A DNA stretch of 39,123 bases from Polaromonas sp. (GTDB lineage Bacteria > Pseudomonadota > Gammaproteobacteria > Burkholderiales > Burkholderiaceae_C), in assembly GCA_025362315.1 (NCBI GenBank), contig JANYGP010000092.1:1-39123 (forward strand). The letters run 5' to 3'. The position numbers were made by a program, and so were the translations under genes. Under the pieces are notes generated by a model that worked only from the letters and a program-made list of their open reading frames with translations, had not been told where the DNA came from and did not search any database. Positions within the stretch are counted from its first letter, which is position 1. The number at the start of each line of letters is the position of its first letter. Shown here piece by piece: positions 1 through 10,650 of the stretch.

Positions 1-259
1 GTCAGTCAAATCTCCTCAAAAAGCGCTTTTTATTGGTGCTCCTGACCCCGCAGGCAAGAGGCCAGTGGTGGCCAAACCGATCAAATTGAGCGCCATTCTT
101 GGCTTGCTTGACATGCTGGAGGCGGATTTTCCTGCTGAAACCAGCATGTCAAGCAAGCCAAGAATGGCGCTCAATTTGATCGGTTTGGCCACCACTGGCC
201 ACTTGCCTGCGGGGTCAGGAGCACCAATAAAAAGCGCTTTTTGAGGAGATTTGACTGAC
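1..259. repeat. Long near-perfect inverted repeat (119-bp arms)
   Basis: Bases 1-119 are the reverse complement of 141-259, with one mismatch (59 against 201), around a 21-base spacer (120-140). The symmetry starts at the very first base, so the arm may extend beyond the window. One arm lies inside the coding frame of the gene at 16-441, so that frame reads its own reverse complement after the spacer. This is the pattern of a fold-back chimera at a contig end. A real cruciform-forming palindrome is possible but would be unstable in most hosts. Confidence 0.95.
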
Positions 260-441
260 TTTGTAACCCACTGCACCGCAGCGAAGTTATCACCATTGAC
301 CACGACGACCTGAGCCTGTGCGATGTCTTTCAGAATGATGTAGCCAGTATCTCTGTGGCCAGCCAGTTTAAAGAAAGACTCGAAAGTCGACTTCTCAAAG
401 AGCGCAAATCCAAGCAAAAAAACACGGATTTCAGGTTTCAT
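16..441 (-). CDS. Unidentified protein, broken by the inverted repeat
   Basis: I do not recognise this gene. From the ATG at 441 (preceded by GGCAGG at good spacing, preferable to an upstream ATG at 504) it encodes about 107 residues of ordinary-looking protein: MKPEIRVFLLG, an alternating strand/helix pattern, and a KPIKLSAI segment near residue 85. That pattern resembles a degenerate response-regulator receiver domain, but the acidic phosphorylation pocket is not evident. From about residue 108 the frame reads the reverse complement of its own sequence and stops at 16, so the C-terminal 30-odd residues are meaningless. The true gene probably continues beyond the spacer at 120-140. It lies 114 bases beyond atpC on the same strand and has its own ribosome site. 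Confidence 0.5.
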   Translation of the reverse strand: MKPEIRVFLLGFALFEKSTFESFFKLAGHRDTGYIILKDIAQAQVVVVNGDNFAAVQWVTKSVKSPQKALFIGAPDPAGKWPVVAKPIKLSAILGLLDMLVSAGKSASSMSSKPRMALNLIGLATTGLLPAGSGAPIKSAF

Positions 442-555
442 ATGCCTGCCAGTGTAGGTCGCCTGAGGTGAGTTTGCACAGACGCCGCCAGCACTGCATG
501 CCAAGGGCGGAAGAAGTGTCAGGTCCTGTCGCCAAAAGGCATACAGGCTTGTGAC

Positions 556-972
556 TTATTTCTTCTGGCGGTACTTGCGCAGCGCGGCAATCTGGGCCGC
601 CATCACGGCAAGCTCGGACTGCGCCATGGCGATGTCAATATCGCCTTTGGCATTTTTGAGGGCTTCTTCGGCTGCCGCTTTGGCAGCTATAGCCTTGGCC
701 TCGTCAAGGTCTTTGCCGCGAATCGCGGTATCGCTCAACACGGTGACTGAATGGGGCTGCACTTCAAGCAGACCACCAGCCACGAAAACAAACTCTTCGC
801 TTCCGTCGGCCTTTTGGATGCGCACCGCGCCTGGCTTGATGCGGGTGATCAGCGGTGTGTGGCGCGGATAAATACCCAACTCGCCTGCTTCGCCTGGCAA
901 AGCGACAAAGGTGGCCTCACCAGAGAAGATGGACTCTTCAGCGGAAACAACGTCTACACGAATAGTTGACAT
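556..972 (-). CDS. atpC: F1Fo ATP synthase epsilon subunit
   Basis: This is the epsilon subunit of the F1 central stalk (138 residues), which couples rotation and inhibits ATP hydrolysis through its C-terminal helices. The N-terminal beta-sandwich begins [18 protein letters not shown] and contains the conserved [16 protein letters not shown] segment (about residues 27-42). The C-terminal part is the expected Ala/Lys-rich helical hairpin ending in RKYRQKK. It is the last gene of the atp operon, 24 bases after atpD, the usual position for this subunit. No strong intrinsic terminator is visible downstream, only a weak hairpin around 527-549 without a T-run. Confidence 0.97.
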   Translation of the reverse strand: MSTIRVDVVSAEESIFSGEATFVALPGEAGELGIYPRHTPLITRIKPGAVRIQKADGSEEFVFVAGGLLEVQPHSVTVLSDTAIRGKDLDEAKAIAAKAAAEEALKNAKGDIDIAMAQSELAVMAAQIAALRKYRQKK

Positions 973-996
973 GGCAGTTCTTTCGTAGCGCTGGCT

Positions 997-2433
<1,437 letters not shown>

Positions 2434-2472
2434 TTAATCTTTAAATCGGGTAGTGCGGCACAGTAATTAAAG

Positions 2473-3339
2473 CTATACCGCTGCTGCACCAGCGACGATT
2501 TCCGAAAGTTCTTTCGTAATCGCTGCCTGCCGCGTTTTGTTGTAAATCAGTTTGAGCTCACCAATCACGCTACCGGCGTTATCAGTTGCAGACTTCATGG
2601 CAACCATACGGGCTGATTGCTCGGAGGCCATGTTTTCGGCCACGGCCTGATACACCAGCGCCTCTACATAGCGAACCAGCAAATCGTCAATGACCGTTTG
2701 TGCATCCGGCTCATAAATATAATCCCAGCCGTGCTGGTCTTTGTCGGCCACCAAGCGATCAGCCGTGAGTGGCAGCAACTGCTCAACCACTGACTCCTGG
2801 CGCATGGTGTTGATGAACTTGGTATAGCACAGATACACGGTTTTGACCTTGCCTTCAGCATACGCATCGAGCAGCACCTTGACGGGGCCAATCAATTTGT
2901 CGAGGTGCGGCTTGTCACCGAGCTGTGTGGCATGCGCCACGACCTTGACACCCACACGGTTTAAAAACCCCAGACCCTTGTTGCCAATCGCCACCGCTTG
3001 CGTGTCGTGGCCAGCAGCTTGCAAGTCCTTGAGCTTGGCGGTGACAGCACGCAGCACGTTGGTGTTCAAACCGCCGCACAAGCCCTTGTCAGTCGTCACC
3101 ACAATAAACCCGGTTGCTTTGGCGTCATTGGACTCCATAAACGCGTGAGTGTATTCAGGATTAGCCTGGCTCAGGTTGGCCGTGATATTGCGAATTTTGT
3201 CACTGTAAGGACGGGCGGCGCGCATCCGCTCCTGCGCCTTGCGCATTTTGGAGGCGGCCACCATTTCCATGGCCTTGGTGATCTTTTTGGTGTTTTCCAC
3301 CGACTTGATCTTGCCGCGTATCTCTTTACCTGCTGCCAT
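2473..3339 (-). CDS. atpG: F1Fo ATP synthase gamma subunit
   Basis: This is the rotating central shaft of F1 (288 residues). The N-terminal helix carries the conserved [28 protein letters not shown] sequence, followed by the ASKMRKAQ segment. A central Rossmann-like part contains [10 protein letters not shown]. The C-terminal helix includes [16 protein letters not shown], typical of the gamma coiled coil inserted in the alpha3beta3 core. Length and order (after atpA, before atpD) are canonical. The gap to atpD is 60 bases and to atpA 44 bases, so the genes should be co-transcribed with separate ribosome sites. Confidence 0.98.
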   Translation of the reverse strand: MAAGKEIRGKIKSVENTKKITKAMEMVAASKMRKAQERMRAARPYSDKIRNITANLSQANPEYTHAFMESNDAKATGFIVVTTDKGLCGGLNTNVLRAVTAKLKDLQAAGHDTQAVAIGNKGLGFLNRVGVKVVAHATQLGDKPHLDKLIGPVKVLLDAYAEGKVKTVYLCYTKFINTMRQESVVEQLLPLTADRLVADKDQHGWDYIYEPDAQTVIDDLLVRYVEALVYQAVAENMASEQSARMVAMKSATDNAGSVIGELKLIYNKTRQAAITKELSEIVAGAAAV

Positions 3340-3383
3340 ATCTATTCCTGATGGTTTCTAGAACGCTTTGGTTTTAGGTCAGA

Positions 3384-4937
3384 TCAAGCGAATGACTTTT
3401 TGAACGCTGTCACAGCGGTGGTCATTTCTGCTTCCGCATCTTTGTCCATCGCCTTGGCGGCTTCCAGCTTGGCCATCAGCGCCGCGTGCTTGTCTTTGAG
3501 ATAAGCGTGCAGACCAGATTCAAACGCCAGCACTTTTTTAACTTCAACGTCGTCCATGAAGCCTTTGTTCACTGCGAACAGCGTGGCACCCATGTTGGAG
3601 ATCGTCAAGGGTGCGTACTGCGCCTGCTTGAGCAGTTCGGTCACGCGTGCACCACGATCGAGCTGCTTGCGGGTGGCTTCATCCAGATCAGAAGCAAACT
3701 GCGCAAATGCGGCCAGCTCGCGGTACTGCGCCAAGTCGGTACGAATACCGCCTGACAGGTTTTTGATCAGCTTGGTCTGGGCTGCACCACCGACGCGCGA
3801 CACCGAAATACCGGCGTTAATCGCAGGTCGGATACCGGCGTTGAACAGGCTGGTTTCCAGGAAAATCTGGCCGTCCGTAATAGAAATCACGTTGGTTGGC
3901 ACGAAGGCCGACACGTCACCGGCTTGCGTTTCAATGATGGGCAGTGCCGTCAATGAACCGGTTTTGCCTTTGACCGCACCTTTGGTGAAGTCTTCAACGT
4001 ATTTCTCGTTCACGCGGGCTGCGCGCTCAAGCAGACGGCTGTGCAGATAGAACACGTCGCCTGGGTAAGCTTCACGGCCTGGTGGGCGGCGCAGCAGCAA
4101 CGACACCTGACGGTAGGCCACAGCTTGCTTGGACAAGTCGTCATACACAATCAGTGCATCTTCGCCACGGTCACGGAAGTACTCGCCCATCGTGCAGCCA
4201 GAGTAGGCGCTCACATATTGCATGGCGGCTGACTCAGAAGCCGAAGCAGCCACGACGATGGTGTATTCCATCGCGCCGGCTTGCTCAAGCGAGCGCACGA
4301 CGTTTTTAATAGACGATGCTTTTTGGCCAATCGCCACATACACGCATTTCACGCCGTTGCCTTTTTGATTGATGATGGCATCAATCGCAACAGCTGTTTT
4401 ACCGGTCTGGCGGTCACCAATGATCAGCTCGCGCTGGCCACGGCCCACTGGCACCATGGAGTCAATTGATTTGAGGCCAGTTTGCAGAGGCTGGTCAACC
4501 GATTTACGGGCGATCACGCCCGGTGCGACTTTCTCAATCACGTCGGTCATCTTGGCATTGACCGGGCCTTTGCCATCAATTGGCTGACCCAATGCATTGA
4601 CTACGCGGCCAAGCAACTCGGGACCTACCGGCACTTCAAGAATGCGGCCTGTGCATTTGACAATGTTGCCTTCAGCCAGGTGCTCATACTCGCCCAAGAT
4701 CACAGAACCGACCGAGTCGCGCTCCAGATTCAGTGCCAAACCGTAGGTCGGTGTGCCGTCAGCAGTTGCCGGGAATTCCAGCATCTCGCCTTGCATCACA
4801 TCGCTCAGGCCGTGAATACGCACGATACCGTCGGTTACCGAAACAATCGTGCCCTGGTTACGGATGTCGCTGGATGCTGTCAAGCCCTCGATACGGCTTT
4901 TGATCAGTTCAGAAATTTCTGCTGGATTGAGTTGCAT
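3384..4937 (-). CDS. atpA: F1Fo ATP synthase alpha subunit
   Basis: This is the non-catalytic nucleotide-binding alpha subunit of F1 (517 residues). The N-terminal helix [16 protein letters not shown] binds the delta subunit. The P-loop GDRQTGKT is at residues 174-181, and the arginine-finger region near the conserved VGGAAQTK stretch is present ([10 protein letters not shown]). The signature [14 protein letters not shown] is intact. Length and position between atpH and atpG are standard. The 66-base gap to atpH is the longest within the F1 part, and a good ribosome site (GAAAGAG) lies just before the ATG. Confidence 0.99.
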   Translation of the reverse strand: MQLNPAEISELIKSRIEGLTASSDIRNQGTIVSVTDGIVRIHGLSDVMQGEMLEFPATADGTPTYGLALNLERDSVGSVILGEYEHLAEGNIVKCTGRILEVPVGPELLGRVVNALGQPIDGKGPVNAKMTDVIEKVAPGVIARKSVDQPLQTGLKSIDSMVPVGRGQRELIIGDRQTGKTAVAIDAIINQKGNGVKCVYVAIGQKASSIKNVVRSLEQAGAMEYTIVVAASASESAAMQYVSAYSGCTMGEYFRDRGEDALIVYDDLSKQAVAYRQVSLLLRRPPGREAYPGDVFYLHSRLLERAARVNEKYVEDFTKGAVKGKTGSLTALPIIETQAGDVSAFVPTNVISITDGQIFLETSLFNAGIRPAINAGISVSRVGGAAQTKLIKNLSGGIRTDLAQYRELAAFAQFASDLDEATRKQLDRGARVTELLKQAQYAPLTISNMGATLFAVNKGFMDDVEVKKVLAFESGLHAYLKDKHAALMAKLEAAKAMDKDAEAEMTTAVTAFKKSFA

Positions 4938-5003
4938 GACTCTTTCCTTCTTTCTTTAATTAATTCTACAAACAGGGCTGTGACGTTTTGCAAGCAAAGC
5001 GAC

Positions 5004-5534
5004 TCAAGACACCAGCGCTACTTTCATTTGCTCCAAACGGGCTTTGACCGACGTGTCCAGCACCTCGTCACCCACCACAACACGCACGCCGCCTATCAAC
5101 TCCGGCTGCAGCTCAACAGTGAGGTTGAGCTTTCTGCCAAAACGCCTTTCAAGGGTTGCAGACAGATCCGCCAGTGCAGCCGCATCAAGTGCGAACGCGC
5201 TGAAAACCGTTGCATCAGACGAGCCGCTTTTCGCATTTTTCAACGCGCGAAACTGGCTGGCAATTTCTGGCAAGACACTGATGCGACCGTTTTCAATCAC
5301 GGCTTTCAAAAAGTTTTTGGCAGATGCTGGCAAAGCGGTTTTTACAACGCCGGTCATCACGTCAAACGTTTGCGCGGAGGTCACGCTAGGGTTACCAGCA
5401 TATTGCTGCAACTGAACATTCGAAGCAATGGCTGCCAACTCGTCAAGCCAGCTGGCAGTAACGGTCAGGTCAGTGCCCGCAGTTTTGAACAGCGCTTCAG
5501 CGTAAGGACGTGCAATGGTGGCTAATTCGGCCAT
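5004..5534 (-). CDS. atpH: F1Fo ATP synthase delta subunit
   Basis: This is the delta subunit (176 residues), which fixes the top of F1 to the peripheral stalk. It begins [16 protein letters not shown], the signature start of the family, and ends with the conserved region [19 protein letters not shown] typical of the OSCP/delta C-terminus. It lies 22 bases after atpF and 66 bases before atpA, as expected for proton-type atp operons. Nothing unusual is seen in it. Confidence 0.97.
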   Translation of the reverse strand: MAELATIARPYAEALFKTAGTDLTVTASWLDELAAIASNVQLQQYAGNPSVTSAQTFDVMTGVVKTALPASAKNFLKAVIENGRISVLPEIASQFRALKNAKSGSSDATVFSAFALDAAALADLSATLERRFGRKLNLTVELQPELIGGVRVVVGDEVLDTSVKARLEQMKVALVS

Positions 5535-5556
5535 GTTGGTGCTCTTGTCTTTGCAG

Positions 5557-6027
5557 TCAAAGTTCAGATTTCAGGCGGCCCAGCAAGTCGGCATGCACGG
5601 ATGCATTGACTTCCTTGCGCAAGATCTGCTCAGCACCTTTGACAGCCAGCGCAGCAACCTGCTCGCGTAGCGTCTCGCGGGCCTTGACGGTTTGCTGTTC
5701 AGCCTCAACCTTGGCGGCGGCAATAATTTTGCTGCCTTCCTCGGTTGCTCTGGCTTTGGCTTCTTCAATCATGCCCTGCGCGCGGCGCTCGGCCTCGGCC
5801 AGTCGCACAGCGGACTCGCCTTTTGACTTGACCAGCTCTTCTTCAACGCGCTTGTTGGCATTCGAAAGTTCAGCTTTGGCTTTGTCAGCAGCGGCCAAGC
5901 CTGCAGCGATTTTGCTGGCACGCTCGTCCAACGCGGCGGCAATCGGTGGCCACACGAATTTCATCGTGAACAGCACCAAAATTGCAAACACGATGAGCTG
6001 CGCAAAAAATGTGGAGTTGATACTCAC
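5557..6027 (-). CDS. atpF: F1Fo ATP synthase b subunit
   Basis: This is the peripheral-stalk b subunit (156 residues). A single N-terminal membrane helix spans about residues 10-28 ([16 protein letters not shown]). It is followed by a long, charged, Ala-rich coiled coil (about residues 32-140), the dimeric stalk that reaches delta. The single b gene, without a b' paralogue, fits the homodimeric form of non-phototrophic proteobacteria. It lies between atpE and atpH, with 22 bases to atpH. Confidence 0.97.
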   Translation of the reverse strand: MSINSTFFAQLIVFAILVLFTMKFVWPPIAAALDERASKIAAGLAAADKAKAELSNANKRVEEELVKSKGESAVRLAEAERRAQGMIEEAKARATEEGSKIIAAAKVEAEQQTVKARETLREQVAALAVKGAEQILRKEVNASVHADLLGRLKSEL

Positions 6028-6067
6028 AGCAGCACCTTAGTTGATGGATGACGGGTCAAGTAATAAT

Positions 6068-6316
<249 letters not shown>

Positions 6317-6387
6317 TTAAAGCTCCTACAAATTAACAAAAAAACCAACAAAGAAAAAAATAAAACCCGAAATCAAAAATCAATTTA
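6317..6387 (-). promoter_or_regulatory. U-rich translation-initiation leader of atpE
   Basis: The 71-base gap between atpB and atpE reads on the mRNA as long U tracts (T-runs of 7 at two places) ending in GTAGGAG about six bases before the atpE ATG. In E. coli an unstructured U-rich leader before atpE enhances translation so that about ten c subunits are made per complex. The similar position and composition here suggest the same role; this is inference from composition, not a measured effect. Confidence 0.55.
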
Positions 6388-7239
6388 TCAATGGTGATCG
6401 TGCGCTTGACCCACATACACCAATGTCAACATCATGAAAATAAAGGCCTGCAACGCCACAATCAAAATGTGGAAGATTGCCCAACCCGTACCCGCCAGAA
6501 TGTGACCGATGAAAAGAAATACGCCAGTGGCAGAGCCGAAGCCGACAGCACCCATCAGCGCGATTAGCATGAACAGCAATTCTCCCGCGTACATGTTGCC
6601 GAAAAGTCGCAGGCCATGGGACACAGTCTTGGCAGCGAACTCAATCATTTGCATCAGAAAGTTGATGGGATACAAAAACCACTTGTCGCCGAATGGCGCA
6701 GAGAACAACTCATGCACCCAGCCGCCTAAGCCCTTGATCTTGATGTTGTAAAAAAGGCAAATCAGCAAAACGCCGCAAGACATGCCGAGCGTGGCTGACA
6801 AATCGGCCGTCGGAACAACGCGGAAATATTCAATCTTGTGGTCCAGTCCCGTGACTGCAAACAAGCTGTGAAACAAGTCAACAGGCAAAAAGTCCATTGA
6901 ATTCATCAGGAAAATCCAGACGAAGACGGTGAGTGCCAATGGACCCACCAACTTGCGGGACTCCGCGTTTTTGACGATGCCTTTGGCTTGGCTGTCAACC
7001 ATCTCAAGCAGCAACTCGACGGCCGCCTGCATCCGGCCAGGTACACCCGCGTGGACGCTTTTGGCCACACGCCACAGGACAAACAAACCTATCACGCCCA
7101 AAGCAACTGACCAGAAAATCGTGTCCAGATTGATGACGCCAAAATCAATCAGCGTTGTCTGCTTTTTGTTTTGCAGATGCACCAGATGGTGACCAATGTA
7201 GTCACCAGCGGTTAATGGGGCTCCAGAAGATGCACTCAT
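6388..7239 (-). CDS. atpB: F1Fo ATP synthase a subunit
   Basis: This is the membrane stator subunit a (283 residues), which forms the two proton half-channels against the c ring. The essential arginine is Arg211 in SHGLRLFGNMYAGELL (residues 207-222). Several membrane helices are visible (about 40-58, 100-116, 150-168, 195-205, 222-245, 250-275). The tail is QAHDHH. The long N-terminal extension with HHLVHLQNKK is usual for betaproteobacteria. It lies 11 bases after atpI and 71 bases before atpE. Confidence 0.98.
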   Translation of the reverse strand: MSASSGAPLTAGDYIGHHLVHLQNKKQTTLIDFGVINLDTIFWSVALGVIGLFVLWRVAKSVHAGVPGRMQAAVELLLEMVDSQAKGIVKNAESRKLVGPLALTVFVWIFLMNSMDFLPVDLFHSLFAVTGLDHKIEYFRVVPTADLSATLGMSCGVLLICLFYNIKIKGLGGWVHELFSAPFGDKWFLYPINFLMQMIEFAAKTVSHGLRLFGNMYAGELLFMLIALMGAVGFGSATGVFLFIGHILAGTGWAIFHILIVALQAFIFMMLTLVYVGQAHDHH

Positions 7240-7250
7240 CTAAATCTCTT

Positions 7251-7760
7251 TTATTGGACTACGCTTAACTTTTTCGATTTGTGCCGCACCTTGGCTTCAA
7301 GCCAAAGCACCAGCCAAACCACCTTCATCGTCACAATCAGCCCCACCAGCATGGCGAGCCAACTCAAATCCTTGACCAGTTTTGGGGCCGCAAACAACAT
7401 GGCCAATACCAAACCGATCTTCACCGCTTCCCACAAAAAAAATCCAGTCACTGCAGCGGCCGGATTGATCATTGAAACCTTGCTCATCAATCCCCGCGCA
7501 AACAACATGCCAGGGACAACCACCGCCATCGCTCCATAAAAAGCCGACCAGAGCACAGAATTCCTGCCCGAAACCAGCCACGCCGCCAATGCCACCAACG
7601 CACCACCAACTGCCTGCCCTGCAAGCACCACCCAGGGCGAGAGCGATGGCTGTTGCTGCCGGAGTGCCTCGGCTTCTTGCCTACTCAAGGGCCTGATGAC
7701 ATCGTCATCTTGCCCCTGGCTCCAGGCCTGCTTTGTCGAGAATTCACTAATTTTGCGCAT
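7251..7760 (-). CDS. atpI: ATP synthase assembly protein I
   Basis: This small hydrophobic protein (169 residues) opens the atp operon. It has a charged N-terminal 35 residues, then four predicted membrane helices (about 44-63, 68-86, 100-119 and 128-147) and a basic tail (KVRHKSKKLSV). AtpI proteins assist assembly of the c ring and are dispensable in many bacteria. The identification rests on position directly before atpB and on this topology, because the family is poorly conserved in sequence. The operon promoter lies 48-75 bases upstream of its start. Confidence 0.9.
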   Translation of the reverse strand: MRKISEFSTKQAWSQGQDDDVIRPLSRQEAEALRQQQPSLSPWVVLAGQAVGGALVALAAWLVSGRNSVLWSAFYGAMAVVVPGMLFARGLMSKVSMINPAAAVTGFFLWEAVKIGLVLAMLFAAPKLVKDLSWLAMLVGLIVTMKVVWLVLWLEAKVRHKSKKLSVVQ

Positions 7761-7807
7761 TGCAAATTACAAGTGGGTTACAAAAAGCAGATTTTCCACA
7801 GCCTCTG

Positions 7808-7835
7808 ATTATACGTAGAAACCCGTCCTTTCCAA
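7808..7835 (-). promoter_or_regulatory. Sigma70 promoter of the atp operon
   Basis: Reading the minus strand, a perfect -10 hexamer TATAAT (7813-7808) is preceded after 16 bases by a -35-like TTGGAA (7835-7830, four of six matches to TTGACA). Transcription would start near 7800, about 40 bases before atpI, and run through all nine atp genes. No operator is evident. Confidence 0.65.
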
Positions 7836-7931
7836 GCAGCTTTTAAGCTCCATCGCGTTTTATGTGAATTTGCGGCGCTGGCAACAAGCATCAAGCACGG
7901 ACACAATCCTGTTTTTGTTCTGGAGATCACC

Positions 7932-8402
7932 ATGTACGACTTCGCCAAGCTCCTTCACCTCATTGCAGGCATTGTCTGGATGGGCGGCATGACCTTCATG
8001 CTGTTTGCACTGCGGCCAGCGGCCATTGCAAGCATTGAAGCGCAGCCCAGAGCCGTGCTGATGGGCCAGGTGTGGCGACGCTTTTATGCCTGGGTACTGG
8101 TCGCCATTGCGGTGCTGTTTGCCACGGGTACGCATCTGTACACAAGCACCTTTCGAGCTGCAAGAATGGCCACTGGCCAAGGCAGTGTGCCACTGGGCTG
8201 GAATGTCATGCTGGTGCTGGGCCTTGCCATGATGCTGGTGTTCGGCCACATTTACTTTGCCGGCTTTAAAAAATACAAGCGTGCCATAGCGGGTGCCGAC
8301 TGGGCCCTGGCTGCGAAAGCGGGCGCTTTGATGCACACCATGACGCTGCTGAATTTTGCATTGGGCTGGCTGGCAATTTTGGCTGTGCGTCTGGTACGTT
8401 GA
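7932..8402 (+). CDS. CopD-family integral membrane protein
   Basis: This is a 156-residue membrane protein with four predicted helices (about 5-28, 48-70, 92-112 and 130-153). It begins MYDFAKLLHLIAGIVWMGGM, where HLIAGIVWMG with a histidine in the first helix is typical of CopD-like and related four-helix proteins that may bind haem or metal. A good ribosome site (GGAG) lies eight bases before the ATG. It is divergent from the atp operon, with which it shares a 171-base intergenic region. The molecular function is unknown; involvement in copper handling would be extrapolation from the family name. Confidence 0.75.
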   Translation: MYDFAKLLHLIAGIVWMGGMTFMLFALRPAAIASIEAQPRAVLMGQVWRRFYAWVLVAIAVLFATGTHLYTSTFRAARMATGQGSVPLGWNVMLVLGLAMMLVFGHIYFAGFKKYKRAIAGADWALAAKAGALMHTMTLLNFALGWLAILAVRLVR

Positions 8403-8479
8403 AGTGCTTAAATTTATCTTTTTTTGTGATTTTTAGATGCCTAAATCACCTTACAGACCAGGTAATATATGCGCAATCA

Positions 8480-8514
8480 GCTATTTTTTTAATAGCGTTT
8501 GAGCATTTTTAGGC
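8480..8514 (+). repeat. Degenerate copy of the dispersed repeat / small hairpin
   Basis: GCTATT-TTTTT-AATAGC forms a six-base-pair hairpin at 8480-8496, matching the left end of the dispersed repeat seen at 8849, 16805 and 34223; the right part (to TAGGCTC near 8514) is diverged. It lies in the 194-base gap after the CopD-like gene and could act as a terminator-like structure. The rest of this gap holds a small GCCCGTCGGGC hairpin near 8532 and nothing else I can support. Confidence 0.4.
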
Positions 8515-8596
8515 TCACTGAAGAGTCGCTGCCCGTCGGGCGCTAACATTGACCAACTCAACGAATTAACTTACGGGTTATCACACTGCCCTGACC

Positions 8597-9532
8597 ATGA
8601 CCACCATGACTACTGACACCACCCTGCCCGACACACTGTGCTACCTGAACGGTGACTACACCGCGCTGCAAGACGCAAAAATCAGCGTGCTGGACCGGGG
8701 ATTTATTTTTGGCGATGGCGTGTACGAAGTGTTGCCAGCTTACGCTGGCAAGCTTTTTCGCTTTGACCAGCACATGGCGCGCCTGGACCGCAGTCTGGCT
8801 GAACTGCGTATTGCCAACCCATTGACTACTGCTGAGTGGCATGATGTTGCTATGCAATTAGTAGCTGCTCGCGCACATAAGATAAGCGCTACAGCACTAA
8901 AAGAGGGTCAAAAAGAGCCAAACCTGGATCAAATCATTTACATCCAGGTCAGCCGCGGTGTGGCGATGCGTGACCACGTCATGCCGCCCGACTTGAAGCC
9001 CACTGTGTTTGTGATGGTCAATGCCATGAAGCTGCCGACACCTGCCCAACGAGCGCAGGGTGTGGCCTGTGTCTCGGCGGATGACTTTCGCTGGGACAAA
9101 GCGCACATCAAAAGCACCAGCCTGCTGGGCGCAGTGTTTTCGCGGCAAATCAGTTTTGACGCCGGGGCGCTGGAGACCATCATGTTCAGGGGCGACCACT
9201 TGAGCGAAGCAGCCGCCAGCAATGTGTGGGTGGTGCAAGGCAGCAAGCTGCTGGGTGTGCCCAAAGACAATCTTGTACTTGAAGGCATTCGCTACGGCCT
9301 GTTTGAAGAGCTGTGTGCAAGCGTTGGCCTGGGTTTTGAGCTGCGCCGCATCACACGGGCCGAGGTATTGGCAGCCGATGAGCTGCTGCTGTCGTCGGCC
9401 ACCAAAGAGGTGTTGCCTGTGACGATGCTGGATGGCAGACCCGTCGGCGCAGGCCAGCACGCCGGTTTGCCCGGCCCTGTCTACGCCAAGCTGTATGCAG
9501 CGTATCAGCAAGCCAAGGCACACATCGCATGA
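8597..9532 (+). CDS. dat: D-amino-acid transaminase (PLP fold type IV)
   Basis: This pyridoxal-phosphate enzyme interconverts D-amino acids and 2-oxo acids, supplying for example D-glutamate. The N-terminal signature is DRGFIFGDGVYEV (about residues 33-45). The PLP lysine is probably Lys172 in AHIKSTSLLG, equivalent to the lysine in the DIKSLNLL motif of Bacillus D-AAT. The C-terminal LLLSSATKEVLPV segment, which contacts the cofactor phosphate, is present. At 311 residues it is slightly long. The excess is explained by an in-frame insertion (about residues 85-102) encoded by a dispersed repeat at 8849-8902. It overlaps the DUF493 gene by four bases (ATGA). An ATG at 8606 is an alternative start, and neither start has a clear ribosome site. 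Confidence 0.88.
   Translation: MTTMTTDTTLPDTLCYLNGDYTALQDAKISVLDRGFIFGDGVYEVLPAYAGKLFRFDQHMARLDRSLAELRIANPLTTAEWHDVAMQLVAARAHKISATALKEGQKEPNLDQIIYIQVSRGVAMRDHVMPPDLKPTVFVMVNAMKLPTPAQRAQGVACVSADDFRWDKAHIKSTSLLGAVFSRQISFDAGALETIMFRGDHLSEAAASNVWVVQGSKLLGVPKDNLVLEGIRYGLFEELCASVGLGFELRRITRAEVLAADELLLSSATKEVLPVTMLDGRPVGAGQHAGLPGPVYAKLYAAYQQAKAHIA
8849..8902 (+). repeat. Dispersed Comamonadaceae-type repeat inside dat
   Basis: The sequence starts GCTATGCAATTAGTAGCTGC and continues CGCGC...TAAGCGCTACAG, matching the copy at 34223 in its left core (TAGTAGCTGCTCGCGC) and right core (GCGCTAgAGgC). It begins on a codon boundary (residue 85 of the transaminase) and is read through in frame without a stop. 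Confidence 0.75.
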
Positions 9533-9843
9533 CTGCGCACGACACGCCCGACACACCGCCTGATATGACGCCCGAGATTCCAAAACAGGAATCGTTGATT
9601 GAATACCCGTCCCAGTTTCCAATCAAGGTGATGGGCCTGAAGGTCGACGGTCTGGTGGCAGCCATCACCCACATCGCGCACCAGTTTGACCCAGCTTTTG
9701 ATGCGTCAACCATTGAACTGCGTGAAAGCAGTGGCGGCAAATACATGGGCGTAACAGTCACGGTAACAGCAACGTCCAGGGAGCAGCTTGACGAGCTGTA
9801 CCGGACCCTGAGCACGCACCCGATGGTTAAAGTGGTGCTTTAG
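9529..9843 (+). CDS. ybeD: DUF493 / YbeD family protein
   Basis: This is a 104-residue protein of the YbeD (UPF0250, DUF493) family, a small ferredoxin-like fold of uncertain, possibly regulatory, role. Family features are PSQFPIKVMG (about residues 28-37), the central SSGGKYMGVTVTVTA and the terminal LSTHPMVKVVL. It starts inside the stop codon of dat (ATGA overlap), so translation is coupled. In relatives the next gene is normally lipB followed by lipA; here a class II aldolase gene follows instead. Confidence 0.88.
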   Translation: MTAHDTPDTPPDMTPEIPKQESLIEYPSQFPIKVMGLKVDGLVAAITHIAHQFDPAFDASTIELRESSGGKYMGVTVTVTATSREQLDELYRTLSTHPMVKVVL

Positions 9844-9879
9844 GCAGCTTGGCGAGCTTTTAAATCTTCAGGAGACATC

Positions 9880-10650
9880 ATGCATATCCCCAGCCTCAAA
9901 GAAGTTGTCAGCCCTGAAGAGTGGGCGCTGCGCTGTGACCTTGCAGCCTGCTACCGGCTGGTGGCGCTGTATGGCTGGAGCGATCTGGTGTTCACGCACA
10001 TCAGCGCCAAGCTGCCAGCGTCTGTCAGCGGTGATGCGCATCATTTTTTGATCAATCCTTACGGCCTGATGTTTGACGAAATTACGGCGTCCAGCCTGGT
10101 CAAGGTGGATGAACAATGCAGCAAGGTGATTGCTTCGGACTTTCCCGTGAACCCGGCTGGCTTTGTCATTCACAGCGCCGTGCATGAGGCACGGCATGAC
10201 GCGCAGTGTGTGCTGCATACCCACACGCGGGCAGGCGTGGCCGTCAGTGCGCAGGCGGGTGGCGTGTTGCCCATCAGCCAGCAATCAACTTTTGTATTGG
10301 GCTCTCTGGCATACCACGCCTACGAAGGCGTGGCGTTCAGAGACGATGAAAAACCGCGCCTTCAGGCTGACCTGGGGCAAGCCAACTTTCTGGTGCTGCG
10401 CAACCACGGCCTGCTGGTTGTGGGCGAGTCAATTGCTGATGCGTTTTTAAGCATGTACACCTTTGAAAGCACCTGCAAAATTCAAATCGATGCGCAGTCG
10501 GGTGGTGGCGAATTGACACAGGTCAACCCATTGATCGTCAAGGGCGTAGCCGAGGCGATGCGGGTGCAAACCGGCGGCCTGGGCGGCGCGTTTGTCTGGC
10601 CGTCGTTGATACGCAAACTGAAGCGCACTGACAGTGACTACGCAAGTTAA
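9880..10650 (+). CDS. Class II aldolase/adducin family protein
   Basis: This 256-residue protein belongs to the zinc-dependent class II aldolase/adducin family (fuculose-phosphate aldolase relatives). Metal-ligand candidates are the histidines of LHTHTRAG (about residues 109-116) and of LRNHGLLVVG (about 173-182). FTHISAKLP (about 38-46) is the usual N-terminal active-site segment. Proteins closest in style to this one (LINPYGLMFDEITAS) are often annotated only at family level, so the substrate is unknown. A strong ribosome site (AGGAGA) lies six bases before the ATG. It is followed directly, with overlap, by the remains of a transporter binding-protein gene, so it may once have served uptake and breakdown of an organic acid or sugar acid. 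Confidence 0.85.
   Translation: MHIPSLKEVVSPEEWALRCDLAACYRLVALYGWSDLVFTHISAKLPASVSGDAHHFLINPYGLMFDEITASSLVKVDEQCSKVIASDFPVNPAGFVIHSAVHEARHDAQCVLHTHTRAGVAVSAQAGGVLPISQQSTFVLGSLAYHAYEGVAFRDDEKPRLQADLGQANFLVLRNHGLLVVGESIADAFLSMYTFESTCKIQIDAQSGGGELTQVNPLIVKGVAEAMRVQTGGLGGAFVWPSLIRKLKRTDSDYAS

Noticed and set aside
527..549. Hairpin after atpC as an operon terminator
   Set aside because: Short stem with internal mismatch and no T-run on the minus strand.
8549..8575. TTGACC followed by TACGGG as a dat promoter
   Set aside because: The -35 is good but no acceptable -10 lies at 16-18 bases spacing.
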